A stretch of DNA of 64,000 nt. Source: Candidatus Thorarchaeota archaeon. GTDB taxonomy: Archaea; Asgardarchaeota; Thorarchaeia; Thorarchaeales; Thorarchaeaceae. The notes under the pieces were generated by a model. It saw only the letters and a program-made list of their open reading frames with translations, did no database searches and had not been told where the DNA came from. Made by a program: the position numbers and the translations under genes. Shown piece after piece: positions 34,844 to 44,269 of the stretch. The stretch covers positions 1-64,000 of the forward strand of contig JAEORG010000192.1 of the NCBI GenBank assembly GCA_016841005.1, given 5' to 3'. How positions within the stretch are numbered: position 1 is the first letter of the stretch; each line of letters begins with the position of its first letter.

Positions 34844-35713
34844 CTATAATAGTTCATTGAGAATGCGGGTCACATCACTCGGTTTTTCTGCAACCTGAAT
34901 ACCTGCATCATTCATAGCTTTAATCTTAGCTGCAGCTGTCCCGCTACTTCCACTAATAATTGCCCCAGCATGCCCCATTCTCTTTCCAGGTGGAGCAGTT
35001 CTCCCAGCAATGAATCCTACAACAGGTAGATCGTATTCCTTCTGGACATATACTGCTGCTCTCTCCTCAGCATCTCCACCAATTTCGCCAACCAGAACAA
35101 GTGCTTTGGTATCCTTGTCGCTTTTAAAGATCTCAACAGCTTCAATTGTCGTTAGACCAACACATGGATCGCCCCCAAGCCCGATGGCTGTTGATATCCC
35201 TATACCTGCGTTGGTCATTCCTGCAGCAATTTCGTACGTGAGTGTACCACTTCTTGACATTAGTCCTACATCACCTGCAGAGAAGACATGTCCTGGCATA
35301 ATACCTAGTTTCTGCTTCGCCCCTGGAGTGATAATTCCTGGAGTGTTAGGTCCAATGATTGTGATTCCCTTTGCTTTCGCTGCGTGGATTATTTTGATTT
35401 CATCCTGAACTGGTACGTGTTCAGTGATTAACACCACTGGATTCAAGTCAGCGGAAATTGCCTCAAGTGCGGCATCTCCTGCAAATGGAGCTGGAACGAA
35501 GATGACTGAAGCATTGGCATCGGTTTCTGCTTTTGCACTACTAATACTATCAAAGACAGGGATTCCATGAATTTCGTCGCCGCTCTTTCCTGGTGTCACA
35601 CCTGCAACAACCTTTGTTCCATACTCTAGCATAGCTTTCGAGTGGAATGTACCCTGACCACCTGTGATTCCCTGAATGAGCACACGTGTATCTTTGTCAA
35701 CAAGTACCGCCAT
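34844..35713 (-). CDS. sucD: Succinyl-CoA synthetase alpha subunit
   Basis: The 289-residue protein has the CoA-binding start (LIQGITGGQGTFHSKAMLEYGT), IIGPNTPGI, and the phosphohistidine motif KRMGHAGAIISGSSGTA. With SucC it converts succinyl-CoA to succinate with substrate-level ATP or GTP formation. The start ATG directly follows the sucC stop codon, and GGAGG is inside the end of sucC. Confidence 0.97.
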   Translation of the reverse strand: MAVLVDKDTRVLIQGITGGQGTFHSKAMLEYGTKVVAGVTPGKSGDEIHGIPVFDSISSAKAETDANASVIFVPAPFAGDAALEAISADLNPVVLITEHVPVQDEIKIIHAAKAKGITIIGPNTPGIITPGAKQKLGIMPGHVFSAGDVGLMSRSGTLTYEIAAGMTNAGIGISTAIGLGGDPCVGLTTIEAVEIFKSDKDTKALVLVGEIGGDAEERAAVYVQKEYDLPVVGFIAGRTAPPGKRMGHAGAIISGSSGTAAAKIKAMNDAGIQVAEKPSDVTRILNELL

Positions 35714-36859
35714 TTATGCTCCCTCCTTTACTAACTCAACAACCTTTGAGGCTGCTTCTTCCATAGTTTTCAGGAAAGGTATCCCCGCGTTATCGAGTAT
35801 TTCTTGCCCCTCTTTTTCATTGGTTCCGACCATTCTGATAACCATAGGAACAGCGATACCCTTGGTTTCTCGAACAGCAATAATACCATTGGCTACATCA
35901 TCACAACGGGTGATTCCTCCCATGATATTCACAAGTATTGCCTTCACTTTATCATACATGAGAGCGATCTCGATTCCCTTCTCAACACGTTCCTTGTTGG
36001 AACCACCACCAAGATCTAGGAATGTACTTGCTTTCCCTCCATAGAGGTTGACAGCGTCAAGAGTTGCCATAGTAAGACCAGCGCCATTGCAGATGCATGC
36101 AATATCCCCGTCAAGTTCCACATATGCCATCCCTTCTGCTGTAGCCATGCGTTCCCGTTCATTTTGTTCAGCTGGAGCTCTATGTATCTTCTCGATTATT
36201 TCTTTATGTCTGTATAATGCGTTATCGTCAATATTCAGTCTTGCATCTGCAGCAAGGAAGCGGCCATCTTTTGTCAAGATGAGGGGATTGATTTCTGTGA
36301 GTTCAACATCATATTGACTGACGATATTCCAGAGTTTCATGAAGAAATTGCTAAGATTATTGATTGCTTTTCCTCTGAAACCCATGGCAATAGCCATTTC
36401 TCTTGCTTCCCATGATTGGAATCCAAGGCCAGGGTCTACATACCGCTTAATGATTTTCTCAGGGCTTGTTTCAGCAAGTTCCTCAATAGACATACCTCCC
36501 GCTCCACTACCTATCATTACATATTTGCGCTCGTTGCGATCTACTGTGACACCAGCATAGATTTCCTGTTGAATGTCAAGTTTCTCTTCAATAAGGACTG
36601 CCTCAACTGGTAAGTCATTGATTCTCATTGCGAGTATCTCTTTTGCATGGGTTTCTGCTTCTTCAGGTGTATCTGCAAATTTTACACCACCAGCTTTTCC
36701 ACGTTTACCTGCGAGTACCTGGGCTTTTACTACCACAGGTTTTCCAACCTCTTGAGCCCGTAATTTTGCCTCTTCTGGAGTTTTTGCGACTCCTCCCGGA
36801 GGTGTGGGCATACCAAAGGCCTTGAAAATCTCCTTCGCCTCATGCTCAAATAGCTTCAT
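35714..36859 (-). CDS. sucC: Succinyl-CoA synthetase beta subunit
   Basis: The 381-residue protein starts MKLFEHEAKEIFKAFGMPTPPG with an ATP-grasp domain (VVVKAQVLAGKRGKAGGVKF) and a C-terminal ligase domain (LDLGGGSNKERVEKGIEIAL, VNIMGGITRCDDVANGI). GAAGGA precedes the start. It is the upstream gene of the sucCD pair; nothing else in the citric acid cycle is nearby. Nucleotide preference cannot be read by eye. Confidence 0.97.
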   Translation of the reverse strand: MKLFEHEAKEIFKAFGMPTPPGGVAKTPEEAKLRAQEVGKPVVVKAQVLAGKRGKAGGVKFADTPEEAETHAKEILAMRINDLPVEAVLIEEKLDIQQEIYAGVTVDRNERKYVMIGSGAGGMSIEELAETSPEKIIKRYVDPGLGFQSWEAREMAIAMGFRGKAINNLSNFFMKLWNIVSQYDVELTEINPLILTKDGRFLAADARLNIDDNALYRHKEIIEKIHRAPAEQNERERMATAEGMAYVELDGDIACICNGAGLTMATLDAVNLYGGKASTFLDLGGGSNKERVEKGIEIALMYDKVKAILVNIMGGITRCDDVANGIIAVRETKGIAVPMVIRMVGTNEKEGQEILDNAGIPFLKTMEEAASKVVELVKEGA

Positions 36860-36946
36860 CGATACATTCCTTCTATAAAATGGGGGAACTAATTTCTTGT
36901 TAACCCCTGGACTCGAGCCGCAATCCGTGGAAAACTAGTAAAAAGG

Positions 36947-39160
36947 TTAACTGAAACCACTAAGTAATTCCTGAAGTCGTTTCTCCATGTAGGCTGTTTC
37001 TTCCTTCATGGTTTTTCTCTTTGAGGTTCCCAATCTTGCTAGAATTGTGTTAAGAAAGTGTAAATCTTCGAGGCAGTTTTCAATAATCCCTGGAACGTCA
37101 TCCTCACAGAACTCTACCTCTCCTTTTATTCCTGGTTCTGTGGTATCAAGTACTCGTTTCCACACTTTCCTTGGAACTGAAGACCGCACAGACGCAGCTT
37201 CAAGGAGGATATGTCGTAATTCTGCATCTGGCTTTTCAAGAGCCTGTATGACTCTCTTTGCCACTCGTACTGGAATTCCGAGTGCGATAGTAGTTTTCCC
37301 ACTATCGGAGCACTCATGCACTTTTCCTTTACTGGTTACTAACCCACTATTCTCAAGATCATCTAGTATCTCAAGACCTCGCATTGATTGATCAATAAGT
37401 GCAGTGGCATATAGAGAAATGTCATCCTTCTCAATCGCATAGTTCATGAATTTAACAAGATGCTTACAAAGACGATGTTTCCTTATGCCCTGATATTTCC
37501 ATGACTCACAAGTACAGGATATACCTTCTTCTGCCCTTAATATCACATGATGCCAGAGGTCCCGGGATGCACTATGGATTAATCCTTCCACCTTTTTTGG
37601 ATTGACTGAAACAAGTTTGACACTTGAATCAGCTATCTCACTCGCGCGGGAGATTATTGACTTGGTGGCTCTCATGGAAATAAGATTCTTGATACGATTC
37701 TTCGGTCCTATCTCCCCACTCTCAGAGATTTCATCAGTGGACATGCTTGCAGCCCAAAATGTCCTATTCAAAATAGAGAATGGATCCTCATCGCCAGTTT
37801 CTGATAAACAAATCTGACTTAACACAAGATCTTGAACATTTTCAGGGTCATCCATGCAACTATCAACTTCACCCAGTCTTGGTGTGATTGAACTATCCTT
37901 CTGACGCTCAAAGTATTTTGAGATGACTCGTTGACGTTCATTCTCATCTGCAACAACAACTATTGCAAATGCTCGATTATCAACATCACTGCGTCCAGCT
38001 GATTGGACTACATCTGTAAGTTCCCATTCAGATAATAACGAGAATCGTTCCTCATCATCATCACCTTTCAGGGAATCTTCCATATATACACCCATAACAA
38101 ATACAGATGACGCCTTAAAGTTCGCAGGAATTGCAAATCTCGTCGGAACAACTAGCACAGGAAGCAGTCCTTCTTCCCATGCATCAGATATGATTCTCCT
38201 CTGAGCTTTGGAAATCCCACCATGAAAGAACGACACTCCTTTAGAAAGAACTTGTCCCAATATCTTACTCGTCTTGCACTCAGGATACAAATTACCAACT
38301 TCATCCGCTAGTTCGATGAGATCATCTTTGTGACCTAGAGTCATATTGAAAGATAGTGTTCCTGATTTTTCCCCTTTGTCAATTCCAGCCAGTTTAGAAG
38401 CTAGGGACTCAGCATCTTCTTCATTTGCACACAGGATTAGGACTTGTCCTCTTTTAGCCTGAGCGTATTCAGTCAAATCTGCAAGAGACTCGTAGACGTT
38501 TTCAAAAGCTCTCACACTGAAAATTCGTTGGATATCATCTTTCTTATCTTCAACAATCTCTGACTCTAGCCATCTCCTTAATTCATCAAGATTTGCAACG
38601 GGTGGGCAAATAGATATGTATTGCAAATCCTCCGGTTGTCCTTTGAGTGTGACAAGTGCTGATTCTAAATCAGCTCCAACGCCCTGATGACCTATGAAAT
38701 CCAACCTCTCAATCACAACACATCTCAAATTCCTAAGGATTTCAGGATGTGTTCTTAATGCAATTCTCAAGGCTCGAAAAGTTGACACAATCACTCGTCC
38801 GATGTGTAGATTGGGGTCAGTTGCAATTCGCCTACGAATTATTGCAGTTGTTTCCAATCCCATACGCAGGCATTTCTGATTGATAGAGTGATATGATATC
38901 TCAGCCAAGTGTGGGTTTGGGCAAATGACAAGAACTTTGCTTTGAAACTCAGAAGCAACTCGGTTTAGGATTGCAATCTCTGCAATATCATACGCTTCTA
39001 TATAGTCTCGAGTCAGCAGAATCTGACTTGTTCCTCTCATTATCCCCTTCTCAACTGCCTCAGCTTGGAACTTGGTCAGCTGTGCCATTCCCTGTCTACG
39101 TAAGATCTCTAAAAGACGAGGGGAGGTACGTGCTAATTCAAGTTCTCTGAGGGTGCTCAT
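36947..39160 (-). CDS. Ski2/Hel308-like pseudo-helicase with SWIM zinc finger
   Basis: The start at the ATG at 39160 (MSTLRELELA) is preceded by GAGAG. The 737-residue protein follows the Ski2 domain order: GMAQLTKFQAEAVEKGI (motif Q region), an ATPase fold, HGGIS, a motif VI remnant QSAGRSDVDNR. The Walker A site, A-P-T-G-S-G-K-T in relatives, reads TRDYIEAY, and the DExH box reads VIERLDFIG. Neither can bind ATP normally. Around residues 540-575 is a SWIM-type finger (CTC then CKH). The rest has no known domain. It is probably a non-hydrolysing structural or nucleic-acid-binding protein. Confidence 0.75.
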   Translation of the reverse strand: MSTLRELELARTSPRLLEILRRQGMAQLTKFQAEAVEKGIMRGTSQILLTRDYIEAYDIAEIAILNRVASEFQSKVLVICPNPHLAEISYHSINQKCLRMGLETTAIIRRRIATDPNLHIGRVIVSTFRALRIALRTHPEILRNLRCVVIERLDFIGHQGVGADLESALVTLKGQPEDLQYISICPPVANLDELRRWLESEIVEDKKDDIQRIFSVRAFENVYESLADLTEYAQAKRGQVLILCANEEDAESLASKLAGIDKGEKSGTLSFNMTLGHKDDLIELADEVGNLYPECKTSKILGQVLSKGVSFFHGGISKAQRRIISDAWEEGLLPVLVVPTRFAIPANFKASSVFVMGVYMEDSLKGDDDEERFSLLSEWELTDVVQSAGRSDVDNRAFAIVVVADENERQRVISKYFERQKDSSITPRLGEVDSCMDDPENVQDLVLSQICLSETGDEDPFSILNRTFWAASMSTDEISESGEIGPKNRIKNLISMRATKSIISRASEIADSSVKLVSVNPKKVEGLIHSASRDLWHHVILRAEEGISCTCESWKYQGIRKHRLCKHLVKFMNYAIEKDDISLYATALIDQSMRGLEILDDLENSGLVTSKGKVHECSDSGKTTIALGIPVRVAKRVIQALEKPDAELRHILLEAASVRSSVPRKVWKRVLDTTEPGIKGEVEFCEDDVPGIIENCLEDLHFLNTILARLGTSKRKTMKEETAYMEKRLQELLSGFS

Positions 39161-39367
39161 ATGGATACTCTCTCGTTGCAAATTGCGCAATTTACTCTTT
39201 TAGTACCTTGCATGTCATATAATTTATCGATTTTTCGAACAATTGCTCTTTAAATAACACAGTATTACAAAATATCGAAAGAATAGAGATTTTCACAAAT
39301 CGGAAGGTCAATTAGCAGTTGTAAATGGTTTTTGAGTAGTCATCTGAGCAATATGCTAATGATATAC

Positions 39368-39433
39368 AGGTACATATCTTCGGTTATGTACCTACAGATG
39401 TACTAGAGAGCAGGAAAACTGGTAATTCCTGCT
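39368..39433 (+). promoter_or_regulatory. Two perfect hairpins in the leader of the PAC2 gene
   Basis: The first has a 9-bp stem (AGGTACATA with TATGTACCT) closed by TCTTCGGT at 39368-39393. The second has an 8-bp stem (AGCAGGAA with TTCCTGCT) with a 9-nt loop at 39409-39433. They lie just before the ribosome site of the next gene. They could be an mRNA control element or protein operators. Confidence 0.45.
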
Positions 39434-39451
39434 TTAAGAGGATTGAAAGTA

Positions 39452-40192
39452 ATGGCTTTCGTCGCAACTAAGGACAGCAGTTTCAAAGTAATTCTAAAAG
39501 AAGGATTCAAGATCAAACCCGGGTCAGTTTTCATATCAGGTTTTCATGGCCTCGGAGAGGTGGGATACTTGTCCACCGCACACCTGACTCGTACCCTTGA
39601 AGCAGAGAGAGTTGGGTTCATTAAAAGCGACATGCTACCACTCTTTGTGTCAATGGAGAATGAGCAACTTGTCCTGCCATTTGAGATCTTTTCCTATGAC
39701 AAGAAGAATATGATTTTCTTTGTCCCACGATTTCAGCCCCATCAATCAGAACAGTGGGGATTTATAGAACGACTCGCGGAATGGATTGTGGAACAGAAGT
39801 GTAGCGAAGTCCTACTCCTTGGAGGACTTGATGCGAGTTTCAAAGAGGATGAGGAAGATATGCGTGCAGTGCCAACAACTGCTTACAAAGACCAGCTCAC
39901 GAAGTGGAATGTCCCTCTCCTAGAAGAAGGTCTCTTCGTTGCTGGACCACTTGCGCTTTTACTTGCTGAATTAGAAATACAAAATGCACCTGCAATGGGC
40001 ATTCTTACATATGCTACAAGAGGAAGACCTGATCCTCGAAGTGCAGCTACAATGCTTGAAAAGATCAATGAGGTATTTGGAGTCACTGCAAATGTAGACC
40101 AACTCATTGAAGAAAGCAAAGAGATTGAGCGTCTTGAGAAGATGCGAAAATCAATTGAGGCAGATTCAGACCCCTCACAAATGTATCTATAG
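39452..40192 (+). CDS. PAC2 family protein (proteasome assembly chaperone-like)
   Basis: The start at the ATG at 39452 has GAGG about 10 nt upstream; a TTG at 39443 is too close to that site. The 246-residue protein has KPGSVFISGFHGLGEVGYLSTAHLTRTL and EVLLLGGLDASF, the PAC2 pattern, plus LTYATRGRPDPRSAATMLEKI. Archaeal members are homologs of PAC1-PAC2/Pba proteins that assist 20S proteasome assembly. Its long leader carries two hairpins. The C-terminus is charged and helical. Confidence 0.88.
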   Translation: MAFVATKDSSFKVILKEGFKIKPGSVFISGFHGLGEVGYLSTAHLTRTLEAERVGFIKSDMLPLFVSMENEQLVLPFEIFSYDKKNMIFFVPRFQPHQSEQWGFIERLAEWIVEQKCSEVLLLGGLDASFKEDEEDMRAVPTTAYKDQLTKWNVPLLEEGLFVAGPLALLLAELEIQNAPAMGILTYATRGRPDPRSAATMLEKINEVFGVTANVDQLIEESKEIERLEKMRKSIEADSDPSQMYL

Positions 40193-40209
40193 TTTAGAAG
40201 AACAGGTAG

Positions 40210-40797
40210 TCATGCCATACGTCTGATGTACCATCCAATATCAACCAGGTTTTTGGCTACCAGTTTCTCTTTTCCAATTCTTGTTCTCATGAACCCATCA
40301 ACTACAAGCATCGCAAGCCCCAAGACATTTCCATCTTGGTCTTTTACAATCACTCGCTGTCCTCTCTTGAGAGATGGCTTAAGGCTGACTACTCCTTCTT
40401 TGAGAATGCTTCTCCCATAGGTGAATAACTCTGCTCCGTGTTTGGTCACAACCAGAATGTTCTCTGCTAGCCTAGAGAGCTGTTCAAGAATGGGAAGACT
40501 TAGTCGCATCCTTCCTTTCGAGAGGTCTCCTAGCCATAAACCAAGTAATCTGATATCAAAATTAGGGAAACCTTCTCGTAGGGACTCTGCCCAATCTATC
40601 GGAATGAGATAGAACGACCTGATATTGTTATGTTCCATGACTACTGGAATTAAACCATGAACAAGTGCTTTCATGGTCCCAACTCCAAAGTCCGAATCTA
40701 CTTTTTTCACTATAGATTGCCATTCAATTGGATCAACAAATTCAGGGTTCATCATAATCACTTTGTTCGGTGAGGATTTACTTATGAGATATTTCAT
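40210..40797 (-). CDS. Nip7-like ribosome biogenesis factor with PUA domain
   Basis: The 195-residue protein has a C-terminal half that follows Nip7 step by step: LGDLSKGRMRLSLPILEQL, KHGAELFTYGRSILKEGV, then a PUA domain (KRGQRVIVKDQDGNVLGLAMLVV, IGWYIRRMA). In eukaryotes Nip7 acts in 60S and 18S rRNA maturation. The first 80 residues are less conserved. It follows the ABC permease by 6 nt. Confidence 0.8.
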   Translation of the reverse strand: MKYLISKSSPNKVIMMNPEFVDPIEWQSIVKKVDSDFGVGTMKALVHGLIPVVMEHNNIRSFYLIPIDWAESLREGFPNFDIRLLGLWLGDLSKGRMRLSLPILEQLSRLAENILVVTKHGAELFTYGRSILKEGVVSLKPSLKRGQRVIVKDQDGNVLGLAMLVVDGFMRTRIGKEKLVAKNLVDIGWYIRRMA

Positions 40798-40803
40798 ACA
40801 TCT

Positions 40804-42447
40804 TTAGGCTTCCAACAGAGTCAATCTTATTATCCCGCCTACAAGAATAAGCACACCTACACACAATAATGGAATGCTTGACAGAAATATCCCTAGAATG
40901 AGAAGACCAAGATTGAGTGCCATAATAATTCCCCAAAAAAGACAGGCAAACTGAGAAATCATAATTACAGCTATCGATGCGAAGGAGTTGATATAGAATG
41001 CACTGCTCTTCGTGTTTTCATATGCGGGATTCATAGCTGTGAGACCTACTCCTACAAGTATTGATCCAATCAATACAATATAGGTTTGAGCTAATATTAT
41101 GAGGGCACTCACAAAAGCCAGTGATAGAACTATTGACACAATGCTGACTGGTATAAGTACCATGGGCACTCCCAGAAGAGCCGAATTCAATAAACGCGCC
41201 TTAACATACTTGGTAACGCCTTTTGGTGTTGATTTGATTAACCATAGGTGGTCTTTAGATTCGAGGAAGCCCATCCCTCCGAAAGTGATACCACAAAGCA
41301 TACCTAGGATCAAACTCAACATAAAGGCTATCAAGATCAAGTTAAATTCTAATTCTCCGCTACCTGACAACCCGGAGAAGTTCAGCATAATGGGGAATAA
41401 TATTGATAGAAAGATGGCATAGACTAGTCTGGAAATATTCTGTGCTTTTCTTCCAAAATCTTTCAGAGTCGAAACAACAAGCAATCCAAAATATCCAGGA
41501 ATCAATCGTCTAATACCTCTCAAAACAATGTTCTCTTTACCTACGGTAGTGATTTTCTCTGTTCGAACTCCTCCTTCGAAGGTGAAGAGCCTGTCTGGAA
41601 TAGTAAGCCCAAATATAGTAACTAAAATTGTAAAACAACTAACGAGTAGAATATCAGCAACTGCTGGTAGTCCCAGTATTTCTTCGAATATATGAATAGA
41701 TGAGGCAGGTAAATCAGCTCCATTGAAATAAATTGTAATCCAAGTGATGATATCTGCTCCCCATGTTGATGGAAGTAAGAGGAACACATTCAAACCCATT
41801 ATTTGGGAAATTCCCTCTGCAAAGTATATTATACTATAGAGAGGTAGTAAAAAGACAATAACAACCACAATTCCCATTGCCTTTGCAATGTCATTTCCTC
41901 TTGGTGAATCTCCGAGTTTCGCTTGGATTGCTGTACTGATTACTGTAGAGAGCAAGAGAGTACTAAGAGTAAATACGGTAATGACCAAATACACCAATAT
42001 CTGTCCAAGAATAGAAACTTCATAGATTATCAAGAATGGTGAGAGGAGAACAGGCGCCATAAATAGAACCAGAAGTCCATATGAAGGAATCTTCCCCAGA
42101 TACATTCCAGTTATCATGTCTCGAGAGCTTACATTATTACTAAGCATAATCTCCCATTGTCCAATTCGTATCTCTTGGAGTGCATAAGAAATGGGAAAAA
42201 CAAGTACCATCACCCAGAGCAAGAGAATTACAGCTCTCATCAATCCTGGAAATGCAATTGCTAGAATTACCTGAACTTCTACTGAAAACATGTCCAGAAT
42301 ACCGCTCATCATCGCAGGTGCAACAACTATTGCCCAGAAGAATCCTATAAGGAATAGGAGTACAGTGGATTCTCTTCTTCTCTTTCTGAACATTGAGGTC
42401 ATGACTTGAAACTCTGCTTTAGCAATGATTTGCCATTTTCTAGCCAC
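40804..42447 (-). CDS. ABC-2 type exporter permease
   Basis: The start is set at GTG 42447, whose first base is the last base of the ATPase TAG and which has GGAGG 8 nt upstream. The 547-residue protein has about 12 membrane helices in two similar halves, with long loops but no ATPase motifs. It forms a two-gene exporter with the ATPase upstream. Substrate unknown; a fused permease of this size suggests one copy per complex half or a single chain. Confidence 0.8.
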   Translation of the reverse strand: MARKWQIIAKAEFQVMTSMFRKRRRESTVLLFLIGFFWAIVVAPAMMSGILDMFSVEVQVILAIAFPGLMRAVILLLWVMVLVFPISYALQEIRIGQWEIMLSNNVSSRDMITGMYLGKIPSYGLLVLFMAPVLLSPFLIIYEVSILGQILVYLVITVFTLSTLLLSTVISTAIQAKLGDSPRGNDIAKAMGIVVVIVFLLPLYSIIYFAEGISQIMGLNVFLLLPSTWGADIITWITIYFNGADLPASSIHIFEEILGLPAVADILLVSCFTILVTIFGLTIPDRLFTFEGGVRTEKITTVGKENIVLRGIRRLIPGYFGLLVVSTLKDFGRKAQNISRLVYAIFLSILFPIMLNFSGLSGSGELEFNLILIAFMLSLILGMLCGITFGGMGFLESKDHLWLIKSTPKGVTKYVKARLLNSALLGVPMVLIPVSIVSIVLSLAFVSALIILAQTYIVLIGSILVGVGLTAMNPAYENTKSSAFYINSFASIAVIMISQFACLFWGIIMALNLGLLILGIFLSSIPLLCVGVLILVGGIIRLTLLEA

Positions 42448-43232
42448 TAATCTTTCCTCCAACGTAGAAGGCTCTCACGATCTACCTTACTTCCAACCAG
42501 TTTCAAGTATGCTTCTTCAAGATTCTCTGTTCCTGTATTATTGATTATATCCTTAGGAGTTCCTAATACAACCAGCTTTCCATCATTCAGGACACCTATT
42601 GTTTCACAGACATCTTCAGCAAAGTCAATCATGTGGGTACAAATGAAGAATGTAGTATCCATCTCTTGTGCCATAGCCAAGATTAATTCCTTAACTAAAA
42701 CACTCGCGGCTGGGTCCAATCGTGAAGTGGGTTCGTCCAGAAAGACAAGCTGAGGTTCGTGAATAAGGGTTGATGCTACCAAGACTTTCTGTTTCATACC
42801 TGAAGAATACGATTCCAATAGATCGTTTTGTCTCCCCTCTAATCCCAGAATTTCAAGGAAACTTTCAATTCTTGAATTAAGTTGAGCACCGCTAAGGTCA
42901 TTCAAGGCTCCAACAAATTCAAGAAACTCAACTGCTGAAAGCTTTGAATATAGACCGGGTGCTTCAGGCAATAGACCGGTAGCCGCCTTTATCTCATCCC
43001 TTTGAGAGCCCACATCATAACCACAGACCTGAGCGGTTCCTGAACTCGGTCGTAGTAGTCCTGATAGAATACGGACTGTTGTGGTCTTTCCTGCTCCATT
43101 TGGACCAAGATATCCAAAAATTGTTCCTTTTCTAACCTCTAAATCAAGATCGACTAGAGCATTTATCTGATCAAACCTCTTGCTCAATTTATTCGTTCTA
43201 ATCATAATGTCATCTGATGTCATCCTTCTCAC
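42447..43232 (-). CDS. ABC exporter ATP-binding protein
   Basis: The protein (about 261 residues) has Walker A GPNGAGKTTTV, signature YSSGMKQKVL, Walker B LVFLDEPTSRLDP and a His switch (CTHMID). It resembles the CcmA/DrrA group paired with ABC-2 permeases. The GTG at 43232 or the ATG at 43223 could be the start. It overlaps the permease gene by one base. Confidence 0.92.
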   Translation of the reverse strand: MRRMTSDDIMIRTNKLSKRFDQINALVDLDLEVRKGTIFGYLGPNGAGKTTTVRILSGLLRPSSGTAQVCGYDVGSQRDEIKAATGLLPEAPGLYSKLSAVEFLEFVGALNDLSGAQLNSRIESFLEILGLEGRQNDLLESYSSGMKQKVLVASTLIHEPQLVFLDEPTSRLDPAASVLVKELILAMAQEMDTTFFICTHMIDFAEDVCETIGVLNDGKLVVLGTPKDIINNTGTENLEEAYLKLVGSKVDRESLLRWRKD

Positions 43233-43277
43233 GCAAACCTGTTCTTCATCAGATTCTATTGCTAATATGGCTGATGA

Positions 43278-44249
43278 TTAGCGTTCCTTCTTCATTTTGC
43301 AGATGAAAAATCCTTCAGTCCCATGAAGATGTGGAAGGAATCTTCTGGCAAGCGTAAGGGACTCATCGAGGCTGACTCCGTACGGAGTTGAATATCCCGG
43401 GCTACCAAATTCAAGATCTATAGGAACGATTTTCATCTCAGGATATCGTCTAAGGACACCATCTACCACATACTCATTCTCTTCTGGTGCAATTGTGCAT
43501 GTAGAGTATACTAGATACCCTCCGTCCTCGAGTTTTCTAACTGCAGCATCAAGAAGCTCATCTTCTCTTGTGGCACAATAATGAATGTCTGCCAAGGTCT
43601 TGCTAGTTTTTCTTGTTGGATCGAGAGGAATGAGTCCTTCTCCTGAACATGGCGCATCAAGTAGAATTCTATCAGTTTCTATTGTGATGTTCTCAATCTT
43701 CTTTGCATCACCACGTAAGACCATAGAATTAGTGACGCCACAGCGAAGGATATTGCTCTGAAGGGCGTCAATTCTCAATCTATCGGTTTCTACCGTCAAG
43801 ACCATGCCAGTGTTTTCCATTAGTTGAGCAATATGGGTGGTCTTTCCTCCAGGAGCCGCAGCTAGGTCCATGACAGTTTCACCTTTCTGAGGGTCTAGAA
43901 CCTCAACAACCGTCATTGATGGCACTCCCTGAACATAATACTGACCAAGCATATGTTCCAATGTAGCACCTGGTGAATATCCCCCGAAATCTGCATAGAA
44001 TCCAGTATCTAACCATGGTATAGATTCAAGGACTATTCCTTTGTTCATGAGTGAATCATAGGTTTTCGAAGGGGGATTCTTCAGACTATTCAATCGGATG
44101 GATGTCTTTAGCGGGATGTCACAGGCTTTGATGAATTGAATGGTTTCTTCTTCTCCCCATAGACTGAGATACCTCTCAATCATGTATTGAAGGAATCCAT
44201 ATTCCTTTGCAATCTTCTTTGCTTTTTGCTTCAATTCTATCCTGGACAT
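43278..44249 (-). CDS. NOL1/NOP2/sun family RNA m5C methyltransferase
   Basis: The start at the ATG at 44249 has AGGGG upstream. The 323-residue protein has the SAM motif MDLAAAPGGKTTHIAQLM, the catalytic LDAPCSGEGL and YSTCTIAPEENE with the two cysteines needed for methyl transfer and release, and SIRLNSLK at the N-terminus. Members modify tRNA or rRNA cytosines; the target is unknown. It follows the deaminase gene by 20 nt. Confidence 0.93.
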   Translation of the reverse strand: MSRIELKQKAKKIAKEYGFLQYMIERYLSLWGEEETIQFIKACDIPLKTSIRLNSLKNPPSKTYDSLMNKGIVLESIPWLDTGFYADFGGYSPGATLEHMLGQYYVQGVPSMTVVEVLDPQKGETVMDLAAAPGGKTTHIAQLMENTGMVLTVETDRLRIDALQSNILRCGVTNSMVLRGDAKKIENITIETDRILLDAPCSGEGLIPLDPTRKTSKTLADIHYCATREDELLDAAVRKLEDGGYLVYSTCTIAPEENEYVVDGVLRRYPEMKIVPIDLEFGSPGYSTPYGVSLDESLTLARRFLPHLHGTEGFFICKMKKER

Positions 44250-44269
44250 CAAATGACCCCTTACTTATT

